The notes under the pieces: generated by a model
The model's input: only the letters and a program-made list of their open reading frames with translations
Database searches by the model: none
What the model was told of the DNA's origin: nothing
Origin: Avena insularis
Taxonomy: Eukaryota > Streptophyta > Magnoliopsida > Poales > Poaceae
DNA length: 64,000 bases
Direction of reading: 5' to 3'
Assembly (NCBI GenBank): GCA_023614405.1
Contig: JAJUPC010000222.1
Location: 186,001-250,000, forward strand
In this document: piece after piece, positions 41,201-51,195 of the stretch
Layout of the letters: each line of letters opens with the position of its first letter
Position numbering within the stretch: position 1 is the first letter of the stretch
Position numbers and translations under genes: made by a program

Positions 41201-43338
41201 TGACTCTAACTGTGGTTCATGAAAAGAGCAGACATGCGATGACTCTAACTATGGATCCATGTGTGGTCTATGAGAGGAACACACATGCAATGACACCGGC
41301 GGATCCTTACATGGTATGTGAGAAGAACACACATGCAATGACACCAGTGGATCCATACGTGGTCTGTGAAAAGAACACACATGCAATGACACTGGTGGAT
41401 CCATCTGTGGTTCATGGGAAGAACACACATGCAATGACACTGGTGGATTTATGTGTGGTCTGTGCGAAGAACACACGTGTAATGACACTAGTGATATGTG
41501 TTTTGTGAAAATAACAGACATGTAATGACTCTAACTATGGTTCATGAAAAGGGCAGGCATGCAATGACACTGGTGGATCCATGTGTGGTTAATGAGAAGA
41601 ACGCACATGCAATGTCACTGGGTGTGGTTCATGATATGGTTTGTGAGAAGAACACACATGCAATGACTCTAGCTGTGGTTTATGAGAAGAACACACACGC
41701 AATGACTCTAACTGTGGTTCATGAAAAGAGCACACATGCGATGACACAGGTGGATCCATGTGTGGTCTATGAGAGGAACACACATGCAATGACACCGGTG
41801 GATCCTTACGTGGTCTATGAGAAGAACACACATGCAATGAAACTGGTGGATCCATACGTGGTCTGTGAGAAGAACAGACATGCAATGACACCAGTGGACC
41901 CATGTGTGGTCTGTGAGAAGAACACACATGCAATGACACTGGTGTGGTTCATGGGAAGAACACACATGCAATGACACTGGTGGATCCATGTGTGGTTAAT
42001 GAGAAGAACACAGATGCAATGACACTAGGTGTGGTTCATGATATGGTTTGTGAGAAGAACACACATGCAATGACTCTAGCTATGGTTCATGAGAAGAACA
42101 CACATGCAATGACTCTAACTATGGTTCATGAAAAGAGCAGACATGCGATGACTCTAACTGTGGATCCATGTGTGGTCTATGAGAGGAACACACATGCAAT
42201 GACACCGGTGGATCCTTACGTGGTCCGTGAGAAGAACACACATGCAATGACACCGGTGGATCCATACGTGGTCTGTGAAAAGAACACACATGCAATGACA
42301 CTGGTGGATCCATCTGTGGTTCATGGGAAGAACACACATGCAATGACACTAGTGGATCCATGTGTGGTCTGTGGGAAGAACACACATGCAATGACACTGG
42401 TGATATGTGTTTTGTTAAAAGAACGGACATGCAATGACTCTAACTGTGGTTCATGACAAGAGCAGACACGCAATGACACTGGTGGATCCATGTGTGGTTA
42501 ATGAGAAGAACACATATGCAATGACACTGGGTGTGGTTTATGATATTGTTTGTGAGAAGAACACACATGCAATGACTCTAGCTGTGGTTTATGAGAGGAA
42601 CACACATGCAATGACTCTAACTGTGGTTCATGAAAAGAGCAGACATGCGATGACACTGGTGGATCCATGTGTGGTCTATTAGAGTAACACACATGCAATG
42701 ACACCAATGGATCCTTACATGGTCTATGAGAAGAACACACATGCAATGACACCGGTGGATCCATACGTGGTCTATGAGAAGAACACACATGCAATAACAC
42801 TGGTGGATCCATCTCTGGTTTGTGAGAAGGACACACATGCAATGACACTGATGGATCCATGTGTGGTCTGTGAGAAGAACACACATGCAATGACACCGGT
42901 GGATCCATACGTGGTCTATGAGAAGAACACACATGCAATGGCACTGGTGGATCCATCTGTGGTTTTTGAGAAGGACACACGTGCAATGACACTGGTGGAT
43001 CCATGTGTGGTCTGTGAGAAAAACACACATGCAATGACACTGGTGGATCCATGTGTGGTCTGTGAGAAGAACACACATGCAATGACACTGGTGATATGTG
43101 GTTTATGAGAGGAACAGACATGCAATGACTCTAACTGTGGTTCATGAAAAGAGCAGACATGTGATGACACCAGTGGATCCATGTGTGGTCTATGAGAGGA
43201 ACACACATGCAATGACACCGGTGGATCCTTACATGGTCTGTGAGAAGAACACACATGCAATGACACTGGTGGATCCATGTGTGGTCTGTGAGAAGGACAC
43301 ACATGCAATGACACTGGTGGATCCATCTGTGGTTCATG

Positions 43339-43346
43339 GGAAGGAC
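43339..43346. other. Target-site duplication of the hAT-type element, left copy (GGAAGGAC)
   Basis: GGAAGGAC precedes the element and is repeated exactly at 44362-44369. Eight-base duplications are the hallmark of hAT transposition. Confidence 0.9.
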
Positions 43347-44361
43347 CAGGGGCGGAGCCAAGGGGGGGCGAGCAGGGGCTAGACCCCCCTAACAATCAGC
43401 CCCCTAACAATCTGCTGCATATTGTTAGTGTTAATTATCTCCATTAGGCCTAAGATCCTTGCGTGAAACCCACGGTGCAAAGTCATAGCTCGTTAGCCCA
43501 TGATATTGATTGCCAGAGTGATTGTCGATGACATGAAGTAGCTAGCTATGAATAATGGATCAATTTGAGACAGATCGATACCAACCCTATACAGCAATAC
43601 TTGTAAAATAGGCAAGTCACCGATGTCTTTCACTGGATCGATCTCCTCGCCGACCGTGAGATCGCCTACCCTCATCGCCCGCTACTCCGGCTATTAAGCC
43701 ACCAGCGGTTTGTCAATCCAACTGAGGTGAGTGTGTCGTCCACCACGGATCATTCGCCCGTCCACTTGCTGCACATCTGTGCACCGTCGACTAACTGCTA
43801 GATTATTTTTCTAGGGGACAATAATACACTTTATACATACCGGATCGCTGATCTAACCTATGTCTATTCTGCTCCAGTCTAGCTATTACCATTAATGTAA
43901 GACATTTAGATTTTTTCTAAAACACATGCATGTAGAAATATTTTAGTGTGTAGGTTCACTTATTTTGGACTATATCTAGTCTACTTAGAAATATCTAAAA
44001 GTCTTACATTACTGAATGGAGGAAGTACTCCGTATTTTCTAATTAAAAATAGACAAAAACTAATGGAACCTATTATTTTTCCATGCCAATTGTATCCAGC
44101 CTGAAACTGACCTAGTGCCAAATTTAGATCAAATCGTTGGTAGGAGAGCTATATTTAACTTATAAATTTAGCATTTTTGTTGTTGTCAAATATATGGTGT
44201 TTTTCTTATATATGCAAATGTGAGATAATTTATATTAACTGTAAGCCAAAAGTTATGCTACTATACTTTACCTATACGTCTGCAATCTACATATACTATA
44301 CTTCAAAGATTGTTGTCGTGGTTTCGCCCTCCCCTATGTCTAAATCCTGGATCCGCCCCTA
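43347..44361. mobile_element. Non-autonomous hAT-type DNA transposon
   Basis: This is a 1,015-bp insertion in a satellite monomer. Its left end is CAGGGGCGGAGCCAAGG. The reverse complement of its right end is TAGGGGCGGATCCAGG, so the terminal inverted repeats share AGGGGCGGA with one terminal C/T mismatch. The interior is AT-rich and shows no transposase-like frame. The exact 8-bp duplication (GGAAGGAC) supports the hAT superfamily. The satellite continues in register on both sides, so this is a simple insertion. Confidence 0.88.
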
Positions 44362-44677
44362 GGAAGGACACACATGCAATGACACTGGTGGATCCATGTG
44401 TGGTCTGTGAGAAGAACACACATGCAATGACACTGGTGATATGGGTTTTGTGAAAGGAACAGACATGCAATGACGTTAACTGTGGTTCATGAAAAAAGCA
44501 GACATGCAATGACACTGGTGGATCCATGTGTGGTTAATGAGAACAACACACATGCAATGACACTGGGTGTCATTCGTGATATGGTTTGTGAGAAGAACAC
44601 ACATGCAATGACTCTAGCTGTGGTCTATGAGAGGAACACACATGCAATGACTCTAACTGTGGTTCATGAAAAGAGCA
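44362..44677. repeat. Satellite A, block 4 (right end of the array)
   Basis: The final ~300 bp of the array start with the duplicated GGAAGGAC and include one J1 junction (gatatgggttttgtg) and the acgttaactgtgg subtype that dominates block 1. The array stops abruptly in ttcatgaaaagagca, after which caaaccctctctatctttc is unrelated sequence. The edge has no visible transposon terminus. Confidence 0.92.
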
Positions 44678-45385
44678 CAAACCCTCTCTATCTTTCATAG
44701 AAGCACAAACCTGTGCTCACCCTGTCTGCTACTCCCTGATTGGTTATCACAGTTGTCACGCGGATCGTGCGCACCAACCGTTGATTCTGTGCGATCCAAC
44801 GATGATCGTTGCACACGTCGTGCCCTTCACAGTACAGCGTGAGACAGCACAGACGTCTCCCTCAGCGAGACTTCTACAAGAAGGAACATGATGCCGTCCA
44901 TGGAAAAGTCGTTGAGCGGTCATGTCATGTTTAATCAAGTTTGAAAAGCCTACTACTGCTACTACTACACCACAACGCATGCGTCATCGAGTGCACGGTC
45001 GTCGATGGATAGCTGCAATTTATTGCCACTTGATTTTAATAAGACATATCCCTTTTTTACGCAGCGGCTCTCAATCACCAATTTTAGGGCCGTGTAAAAC
45101 TTCGTACATAGAAATTGTGTGTGCGCCCTTTGCATGCGGCTCAATACAGAACTGCCATGCATGGCCCGGGAAAAAACGTGACGTACCATGCGCGTGTCGC
45201 GTTGTAGTAGACTGCGCATCGCGTTGCACGGTGGTGCAATGAAACGTGCCTTGCTTCTATCCACCTTAACTATAGAGCCCCTCTCCGCACACCCACTCCC
45301 ACTCTCGCTCACTATCCCCACGCAACCCTCTCCACTGTCCCACCAGCATCCGCAAACTCCCAAGAATACGCCGTCCGCGCCGGTG
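44678..45385 (+). other. Upstream region of the zf-XS-type gene; possible promoter
   Basis: This is non-repetitive sequence between the satellite edge and the first ATG of the zf-XS-type frame. Near 45268 there is a TATA-like ctatagag, followed by a C-rich, CT-rich leader (cccactcccactctcgctca) typical of grass 5' UTRs. An open frame on the minus strand (44965-45486) has no recognisable features and is probably chance. The promoter call is tentative. Confidence 0.35.
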
Positions 45386-46276
45386 ATGGCCGAGGAGCAT
45401 AAGGTGGCCATCGTCGCCTCCGTGGCCACCGGCGAGGAGGCCTCCGTCTCCTCGCCGGTCCCCCTCGACGCGTTGAAAGCAGCCATCGTTCCTGTCCAGG
45501 CCCCAGTCGAGGCATCGATGGCAGCCCACGTTCGTCCGGGCCCTGTCCCTTCTGGGGCGAACCGAAGAGGAGCCCCAGTCCTGGCGAGGGAAGGAGATCA
45601 CGCACTTCTTGGGCACCTACGATCTAGATAAGTACATCGCTCCGCTGAACCCCTACGACACCGACATCGACGACCCATGGTCGGAGGTAACTAGGGTTTG
45701 CTCCACTCCCCTGGTTCTTCAACCGTTCCCATCGTTGGATGCTAGATCTTGGTTTATTAGGATTCGCTTGTTCGCATTTCGATTGCTCGATCTTCTTACA
45801 TCATCTACTCCCCCATTTTCCTTTTCTTCCAATAGGTTTCCGACAGCGTCGTCTGCAGTGATGACGAGTCCATTCACACCAAGGCTCGTCAGGTGCTGAG
45901 GAGGCTGCGGGCCGGCCAGTACGACGCCTTCCTTAGGGGCCCCTACTATAGCTGCCCCTTCCGCAAGGGGATCGCCTACTGCTTGACGAGTCACGCCGGC
46001 GGCACCGACTTGAACACCTTACTGAAGCATGCAGAGGCCACGGGCTCCGGCATCCACAAAGGCGGCAAGCGCGAGACCATGAACATCAACACCCACATCG
46101 CTGAACACCGGGCTCTCTGCATTCACCTCCGAAACCTCCAGTGCACTACTAGGAAACAACTCTTCTGTGGCGCACCTTTTTTCATCATCCGTGGCGCATA
46201 TGTTAGTCGCCACTGATACGTCGCCACTAATAACTAACTTAAGTGGCACATTTCAAAATGCGCCACAGAAGTCTCA

Positions 46277-46396
46277 AACTTCATTGGCGCATATGGCCAA
46301 TATGCGCCACAGAAGTTGTTTTCCAACATTAAAAAAAGGCGAGCCAGATCTCAAACATCTGTGGCGCATATGGCCAATATGCGCCACAGAAGTTTT
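46277..46396. repeat. Paired ~40-bp near-perfect palindromes in the CACTA subterminal region
   Basis: Two near-palindromes centred on tggcgcatatggccaatat lie at about 46277-46317 and 46356-46395. Each reads outward to aacttc or acatct on one side and cagaagtt on the other. They are formed by inverted pairs of the subterminal motif and can fold into hairpins in single-stranded DNA or RNA. Confidence 0.75.
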
Positions 46397-46446
46397 TTTC
46401 AAATTTCAAAAAAAACCCGGCCAGATCTAGATCTGGCCAGATCTGA

Positions 46447-46700
46447 CCGGAGTTGGTGGTGGTGGGCAGCGGCTAGGGCTAGGAGGAGGTTGCCGGAGTT
46501 GGTGGTGGAGGAGGAGGAGGAGGTTACCGGAGTTGGTGGAGGAGGAGGAGGAGGAGCTCGCCGGAGTTGGTGGTGGAAGAGGAGGAGAAGGAGGAGGAGC
46601 AGGAGGTCGCCGGAGTTGGTGGAGGAGGAGGAGGAGGAGGTCGCCGGAGTTGGTCACCGGAGTTGGTGGTGGTGGAGGAGGAGGAGGAGGTCACCGGAGA
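46447..46700 (+). repeat. GGA-rich minisatellite inside the CACTA element
   Basis: Imperfect tandem copies of a unit reading ccggagttggtggtggagg, followed by a variable number of GAG/GGA triplets, span this region, with about seven copies visible. The unit length varies from ~30 to ~45 bp. The long open frames it creates on both strands are by-products of the triplet repeat. Confidence 0.8.
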
Positions 46701-47797
46701 GTGGAGAAGGAGGAGGGAGGAGAAGGGGAGAAGTGTGGAGGAGAGGAGAAGGGGAGAAGTGTGGAGGGAAGGAGAAGTGGGGAGGGGAGAAGAAGTGGGG
46801 AGGGAGAGAAAAAGGAAAAAGGGAGGGAGAAGGGCGCTGGCGGGATTCAAATTTCGAATCCTGCCCAAAACTTCTGTGGCGTATATGGGGGAAATGCGCC
46901 ACAAAAGTTTCTCCCCCTTTTTTATTTTTTTATAGTAAAAAATCTTCTACCCTAAATAACTTTTTACTCTTTTCAAATTTGGGGATTCTGTAGAATCCAG
47001 AAGGACCAGTTAAAGATTTTTTTTCCGACATCGTATGCAAAAGTTAGAGCCGTTTTACCGTGTCATGACCTAGTTTTGCAAAATACATCGAAATTCATGT
47101 TTTTCAATTTTGTCTAGATCTATACCCTAAATCTAACTACAACTTATTGGAATTATTTTTTTGAAGTTTCTATCATTTTTGTTTATTTTTTACAAAACTG
47201 AAAAGGCGATCCAGGGGGGATCTGTTTCTCCCCCCTATATGCTTGTTCTGTGGTGCATACACCTATATGCGCCATAGAAACATCATTTTCTGTGGCGCAT
47301 ATGGACATATCATGTACGTTTCTCTTTTTTGCTGGTTGGTCCCATCAACCTTGTGTGGCGATACGTCTATATGCCACGAAGTTGACACTTGATGGCGCTG
47401 CGAAAATATGCGCCACAGAAATATGGACTTCTGTGGCGCATATTGGTTTCGTGCGCCACTAAAGTGCCAAACTTCTGTGGCGCATTTTTTCGTGTGCGCC
47501 ACTGATATATATATCTGTGGCGCATATTTTTACATATGCGCCACTGAATATTTTGTCTATCTATAAGCTGTTTCCTAGTAGTGGTGGGTGGGCATCAAAG
47601 AGGGTCGCATGCCTCCAAGAAACTGGGTAGAAAGAAGTGGAGGAAGTGCCGGAGGGAGGAGGCGCAGGCGCGGGCGCTTGCATGATGTGCCTGCAGCTGC
47701 GGCGGCTGTTGCTACTAAGCGACTTCTTTCTAGCTATATCCTATTTCTGGCTGAATGCATCGAACCTCGTTACTTTTTATCGCTATATCCTATTTAG

Positions 47798-48179
47798 CTG
47801 CGCACAACTATATCTACATTTGTTTTATTTTTTGAATGAATGTATTCTGCCTGGTGTGATTTGCTGCTCTAGATTTGCTACCTGATCGGAAGCAAAAAGA
47901 GGTCCAAAAGGGAACGAAATATCAAAGTGAGAATCTTTTCTAGATTTGCTACCAATTTGGGAAAAATGAAACATATATGTTTAGTGAGAGAGGAAAAGGG
48001 GACTCTTTCAAACTGCCAGTTAACAAGCTACCATATTGACAAGCTACAAGACACATATATAAACATAACACAACGAGGGTTAAATTTAGTTTACTAGTAT
48101 CACTTGAAGCGCTAGACATCTTGGCAAGCTAACTGAGTTCCACAAAACAGAAACATAACACTGATAAGTAAAATTTAAT
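47798..48179. other. Intergenic region between convergent genes
   Basis: This stretch is AT-rich sequence between the 3' end of the broken zf-XS-type gene and the stop of the minus-strand exonuclease gene. It would hold the 3' untranslated regions of both. I see no clear polyadenylation pattern, repeat or additional gene. Confidence 0.5.
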
Positions 48180-49567
48180 TCACTCCTCACCAGACCACTT
48201 GAGGCGCTTGCCATCGTTCCTAGGCGACGAAATGCGACCATTCCAGGTACTCCACAGCTCATGAACTGCTTCGTCCCACCTGACATCTGACTTGGCTTCC
48301 CTATCTTCAGCGTCCTGCGGCACAATTAGCGGTGCATCACAGGCCCGATTGTTGCCGCTAGAAGATGCTGCCTCTCTGTTTGCCGCTTCAGCTGCAGCCT
48401 CTCTATCAGCTGCTTCTTCAGCTGCAAGCTCTCTTTCAGCTACTTCTGCAGCCCCTCTGTCAACTGCTTCAGATGCATCCAATTTCTTTGCATATGCAGC
48501 TTCAAACTCAGCTATTCTGCATTTTGTACAAAGGGCTCTCCTAAGCTCGTCTTCCCTCTTGCAAATAGGGCAAAACACGAGGTAACATAGAAAAAAAGGA
48601 TCTTCTTGTACAGCTGGTAGGTCACGTAAGCATCTATGGCTACATACTTCAGGTTTATATTAGACAACGGCCACTCGTCCCAGAAATCGTGCCTATCCGT
48701 AGTGAAATCTTCCTTCATTTTATCATACGACTCATCGAGGATTCTAGTTGCGAGTGATGCCATTCCATCCTTCCGCGAGCCCCCTAGGATCTTGAAAAGA
48801 CTCTGAATATCAATCCAGTTGTGCGCAGGAATTATAATTACCTCTTGATAAAATTTCGAAAAATCAGTTGCTTTATCAACAGTGCAGAAAACAATTCCCT
48901 TTTCTACAAGGAACTGGCGTAACGCCGGACATTTCCTGTCAGTCCTGAAAGTATGTAGTTTGTCATCACCAAAATATGTAACTACAAATATTTTGTCAAT
49001 GCAAAATCATCATCTCAATATAATTTTGAAAAATTTAGTAAATGCAAGGTCAAGACTCTCAACATTGTATTGTAATAATTTATTCGGTTTTGCTATTTCT
49101 CAGTAGACTGAGAAATAGTTGCACATTTCTTTTAACTACGGTTGCACTTTTCTTAGGTGATTGAGACTAAAGAAAATCTCAGTCGATTGAGACATAGACA
49201 AACCCTAATTTATTTGGTCCTAAATAAAATCCAGTAGTTGCAAGATGAGCAAGTGGATAAAGAACAAGAGGAGAAAACCCTAAAAGCGATTAGCTATAGA
49301 GAGCAGATCTACAAACCAAGAGAGGTGGTAGACGAGGACGTATTTCCGCATGGCCAGTTGAATGACGGCGACTTCACTCCCTTCATATGGGTTCTCTAGG
49401 GTGTACTCGAGGTCCAATCCCACAAACTTGTCCTCGTCTATCCCAAGCCAACCCTCGTACATCCTCAGGACACGCACCACTGTCTCCTCCTCGTTGGTGT
49501 AGACAACGTCTATCTTCTTATTGTCATGGGTAGTGAAGCTTGTCTCTAGAGTGCGTAGATCTTCCAT
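48180..49567 (-). CDS. WRN-like DEDDy 3'-5' exonuclease domain protein, two exons, one probable frameshift
   Basis: Exon 1 is 49567-49317, starting MEDLRTLETSFTTHD. An intron follows with GT donor (gtttgt) and CAG acceptor; exon 2 runs from 48944. The splice phases agree, creating Trp84. The protein contains the DEDDy exonuclease signature: motif I VGLDLEYT (Asp52, Glu54), a motif II Asp in HNWIDIQSL (~Asp129) and motif III YVAIDAYVTY (~Tyr184, Asp188). This is the grass-expanded family related to the Werner-type exonuclease, expected to remove nucleotides from 3' ends of nucleic acids. After LYKKI (~199) the frame must shift by one at a run of seven T (48591-48597 on the plus strand) to continue as CPICKREDELRRALCTKC, a possible four-Cys zinc ribbon, followed by an Ala/Glu-rich coiled-coil-like tail ending at the stop at 48180. 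Without the shift the protein ends about 30 residues later. The shift may be real or a homopolymer error. All catalytic residues precede it. Confidence 0.78.
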
Positions 49568-50077
49568 GGCAGCAAGGAGAAGACGGGAAGAAGATAGATG
49601 ACAGGAAGAAGAGTGGTTTCTGCGAGGCAGGGGAGTGGTGGAACCGTCAATGCGCTTTTAAGGTAGTGGTTAACGATTGGGACAGAAGTCCAAGGAGAGA
49701 CGCATGGCGGTGGCCATTCCAGCTTCTGAGTAAACAAAAAATAATTATAACGCCGATACATGTGCCCTGTTTTGTCACGTCAATACACTTGGTAGGGGGT
49801 GGCCAGGGGTGTTGTCCTATCCACTGTGCCAACGCTGCAAGCCTACGTGACAGCCACCCTGCCTAAGCGATAGGAGCGACATAACGACAAGAACTAACAG
49901 GGGGGCCCAACTTGACGGCCGTTAGCCTAATTTTTTGTATTGAAACGTAAACTTGATTTCGTGCCGAAAAAGACCCTCTAAGTATTTGGCACACCAACTG
50001 TAGTCATCCCGGCTGATTTTAGGAAACTTGGGTACCACGTTGCCTGTACACCCCAACTTTCGGGCCGCAAAATGATA
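49568..50077. other. Upstream region of the exonuclease gene and unassigned sequence
   Basis: 49568-49700 would contain the 5' leader and promoter of the minus-strand exonuclease gene. A weak TATA-like ttaaaag on the minus strand near 49655 is the only candidate. From about 49890 to 50077 the sequence (ggcccaacttgacggccgtt and onward) resembles neither the gene nor the LTR to its right; I cannot assign it. Small open frames here have no recognisable features. Confidence 0.35.
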
Positions 50078-50606
50078 TTCTCGGCAGGCTGCCACGGCAG
50101 GAAAACCGAGTCTGGCTCTGCCACGACAGGCTGCCGTGACAGAGAATCAGCATGAAAGTCTGCCACGGCAGAACTTGTGGCCGAGCCACTTTTTGGCCGG
50201 TTTGTATCCAGTTTGGGTGGACCCAACTCGGGTTCCACCATAGGCCGCCACCCCCTGAACTCATAAATAGATGGGGGCGCCGTAGATTAGGGTTTGAGAC
50301 CATGTTAAAATATTTTGGAGTTGTTTCTTTCATAGAACCTCTGGAATTACCCTGTGTTTGAATTCTACAACTATAATTGAGTGTGATCTGTTGTTCCATT
50401 GGTAATTAGTAGATTGCATACTATCGTTCGTGGTGACGGCTGCGTGCGCAATAGTGTGGTGTTGTGAATATCCTACAAGGTTCGAGAGTTGTTGCATTGG
50501 CATCAGGGATCAAGCGGGAGAGATCATAGCTACACACTAGTTATCTATCATCCACCATATCATCATCAACAAGAGCTTGCTGAGAAGATCGCGTCACCCC
50601 ATATCA
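50078..50606 (+). repeat. 5' LTR of the Gypsy element
   Basis: It matches 54250-54794 with few differences; for example both contain gtagattagggtttgagacc and the end caccccatatca. Its left part is rich in ctgccacggcag-type palindromes. The left border is approximate. Confidence 0.82.
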
Positions 50607-50609
50607 TCT

Positions 50610-50620
50610 TGGTATCAGAT
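50610..50620 (+). other. Primer-binding site (tRNA-Met type)
   Basis: TGGTATCAGAT lies three bases after the 5' LTR end, matching the first ten bases of the usual TGGTATCAGAGC primer-binding site. It sets the element in forward orientation. Confidence 0.8.
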
Positions 50621-50924
50621 TTCCTCGTTGCCTCGATAAGCAATCCACAAATCCATCCATAGATTAGAGAGTGTTTTCATCCTATATAGAAAATATCCCC
50701 AGAAAAAGATTCGCCATAGCCTAGATTACATCGTAGACGAGTAATAGTTGCTGGTTGTTTTCATCAATTAGTCTAGATCTAGTTTTCTTTCATTATTTTC
50801 TTCTTTCTAGTCGTGTTCATCACCTGTTCTTCCGCGCCATCTAGCAGATCCGATCTAGGTTTAGAGTCCCTGTGTTTTACTCCAGGCCGAGTCGGTTTAC
50901 CATAAAAAAAGTTCTTACCGATTC

Positions 50925-51195
50925 TGTCGCGGCACGGAAACGCCCACTTTCCCTACCGCGAAACCGAGTCCGCCAGCGACTCTGCCGCGACACAGTTTTT
51001 CTGACGCGCGCTGCCACCGCTCTGCCACGGTACGTTTTCCGCGCAATTCTCTGCCGCGTGCTGCCGCTGTTCTGCCGCGGCATGATTTTCTCCTATTTTG
51101 CTGCCGCCGCTCTGCCACGGCAGGATTTCTGCTTCGTTTTCTGCCACGGCAGGATTTGTTCTGCCACGACAGGATTTTGAGCTGTTTTTCTACCA
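50925..51195 (+). repeat. Cluster of CTGCC(A/G)CGGCAG-type palindromes in the Gypsy leader
   Basis: About ten degenerate copies of tctgccacggcaggattt or its tctgccgcggca variant occur in ~270 bp, many separated by 15-40 bp. The same motif occurs in the left part of both LTRs (about 50080-50175 and 54245-54350). CTGCCGCGGCAG is a perfect 12-base palindrome. The leader around it contains no gene. Confidence 0.75.

Larger units (their letters stand above)
33224..43346. repeat. Satellite A, block 3
   Basis: The satellite resumes with atccatatgtagtctatgag and continues for ~10 kb with monomers of the same types. Marker starts at 34790, 35292, 35791, 36751, 37250 and 38210 give spacings of 502, 499, 960, 499 and 960 bp, then shorter (322 bp) and irregular units follow. 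J2 junctions (gtgtggttcatgggaag) occur within each 960-bp unit. The block is interrupted at 43347 by a hAT-type element inside a gggaaggacacacatg monomer. Confidence 0.95.
46144..47583. mobile_element. Non-autonomous CACTA (En/Spm) transposon
   Basis: The 1,440-bp element starts CACTACTAGGAAACA and ends with the inverted copy TGTTTCCTAGTAGTG. It is flanked by the 3-bp duplication GTG (46141-46143 and 47584-47586), the expected CACTA signature. Both subterminal regions carry many copies of ctgtggcgcatat in both orientations, the kind of subterminal motif bound by CACTA transposases. The interior is a GGA-rich minisatellite and an AT-rich tract. No transposase frame is present; the 225-codon forward frame at 46316-46993 is low-complexity glutamate/glycine sequence. 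Confidence 0.93.
45386..47797 (+). pseudogene. zf-XS-type (SGS3-like zinc finger) gene, broken by a frameshift and a CACTA insertion
   Basis: Exon 1 starts at ATG 45386 (MAEEHKVAIVASVATGEE). A conserved-looking block, TYDLDKYIAPLNPYDTDIDD, then lies in another frame ending at 45686, so a frameshift falls between about 45470 and 45566. An intron with GT...AG borders follows at 45687-45835. Exon 2 carries ARQVLRRLRAGQYDAF, then YYSCPF and LLKHAEATG, which resemble the zf-XS zinc finger of plant SGS3/FDM-type proteins. The second finger cysteine of CPFC reads Arg (CPFR). At 46144 a CACTA element interrupts exon 2. Beyond it, 47587 onward continues in the same frame with VGIKEGRMPPRNW to a stop near 47797. 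Removing the element and one GTG leaves the frame open across the joint. The family assignment is from pattern memory and is moderately sure; loss of function is well supported. Confidence 0.65.

Noticed and set aside
46316..46993. 225-codon frame rich in Glu, Gly and Arg inside the CACTA element as a transposase or host protein
   Set aside because: It is a translation of the GGA-rich minisatellite, also open in other frames, with no transposase motif.
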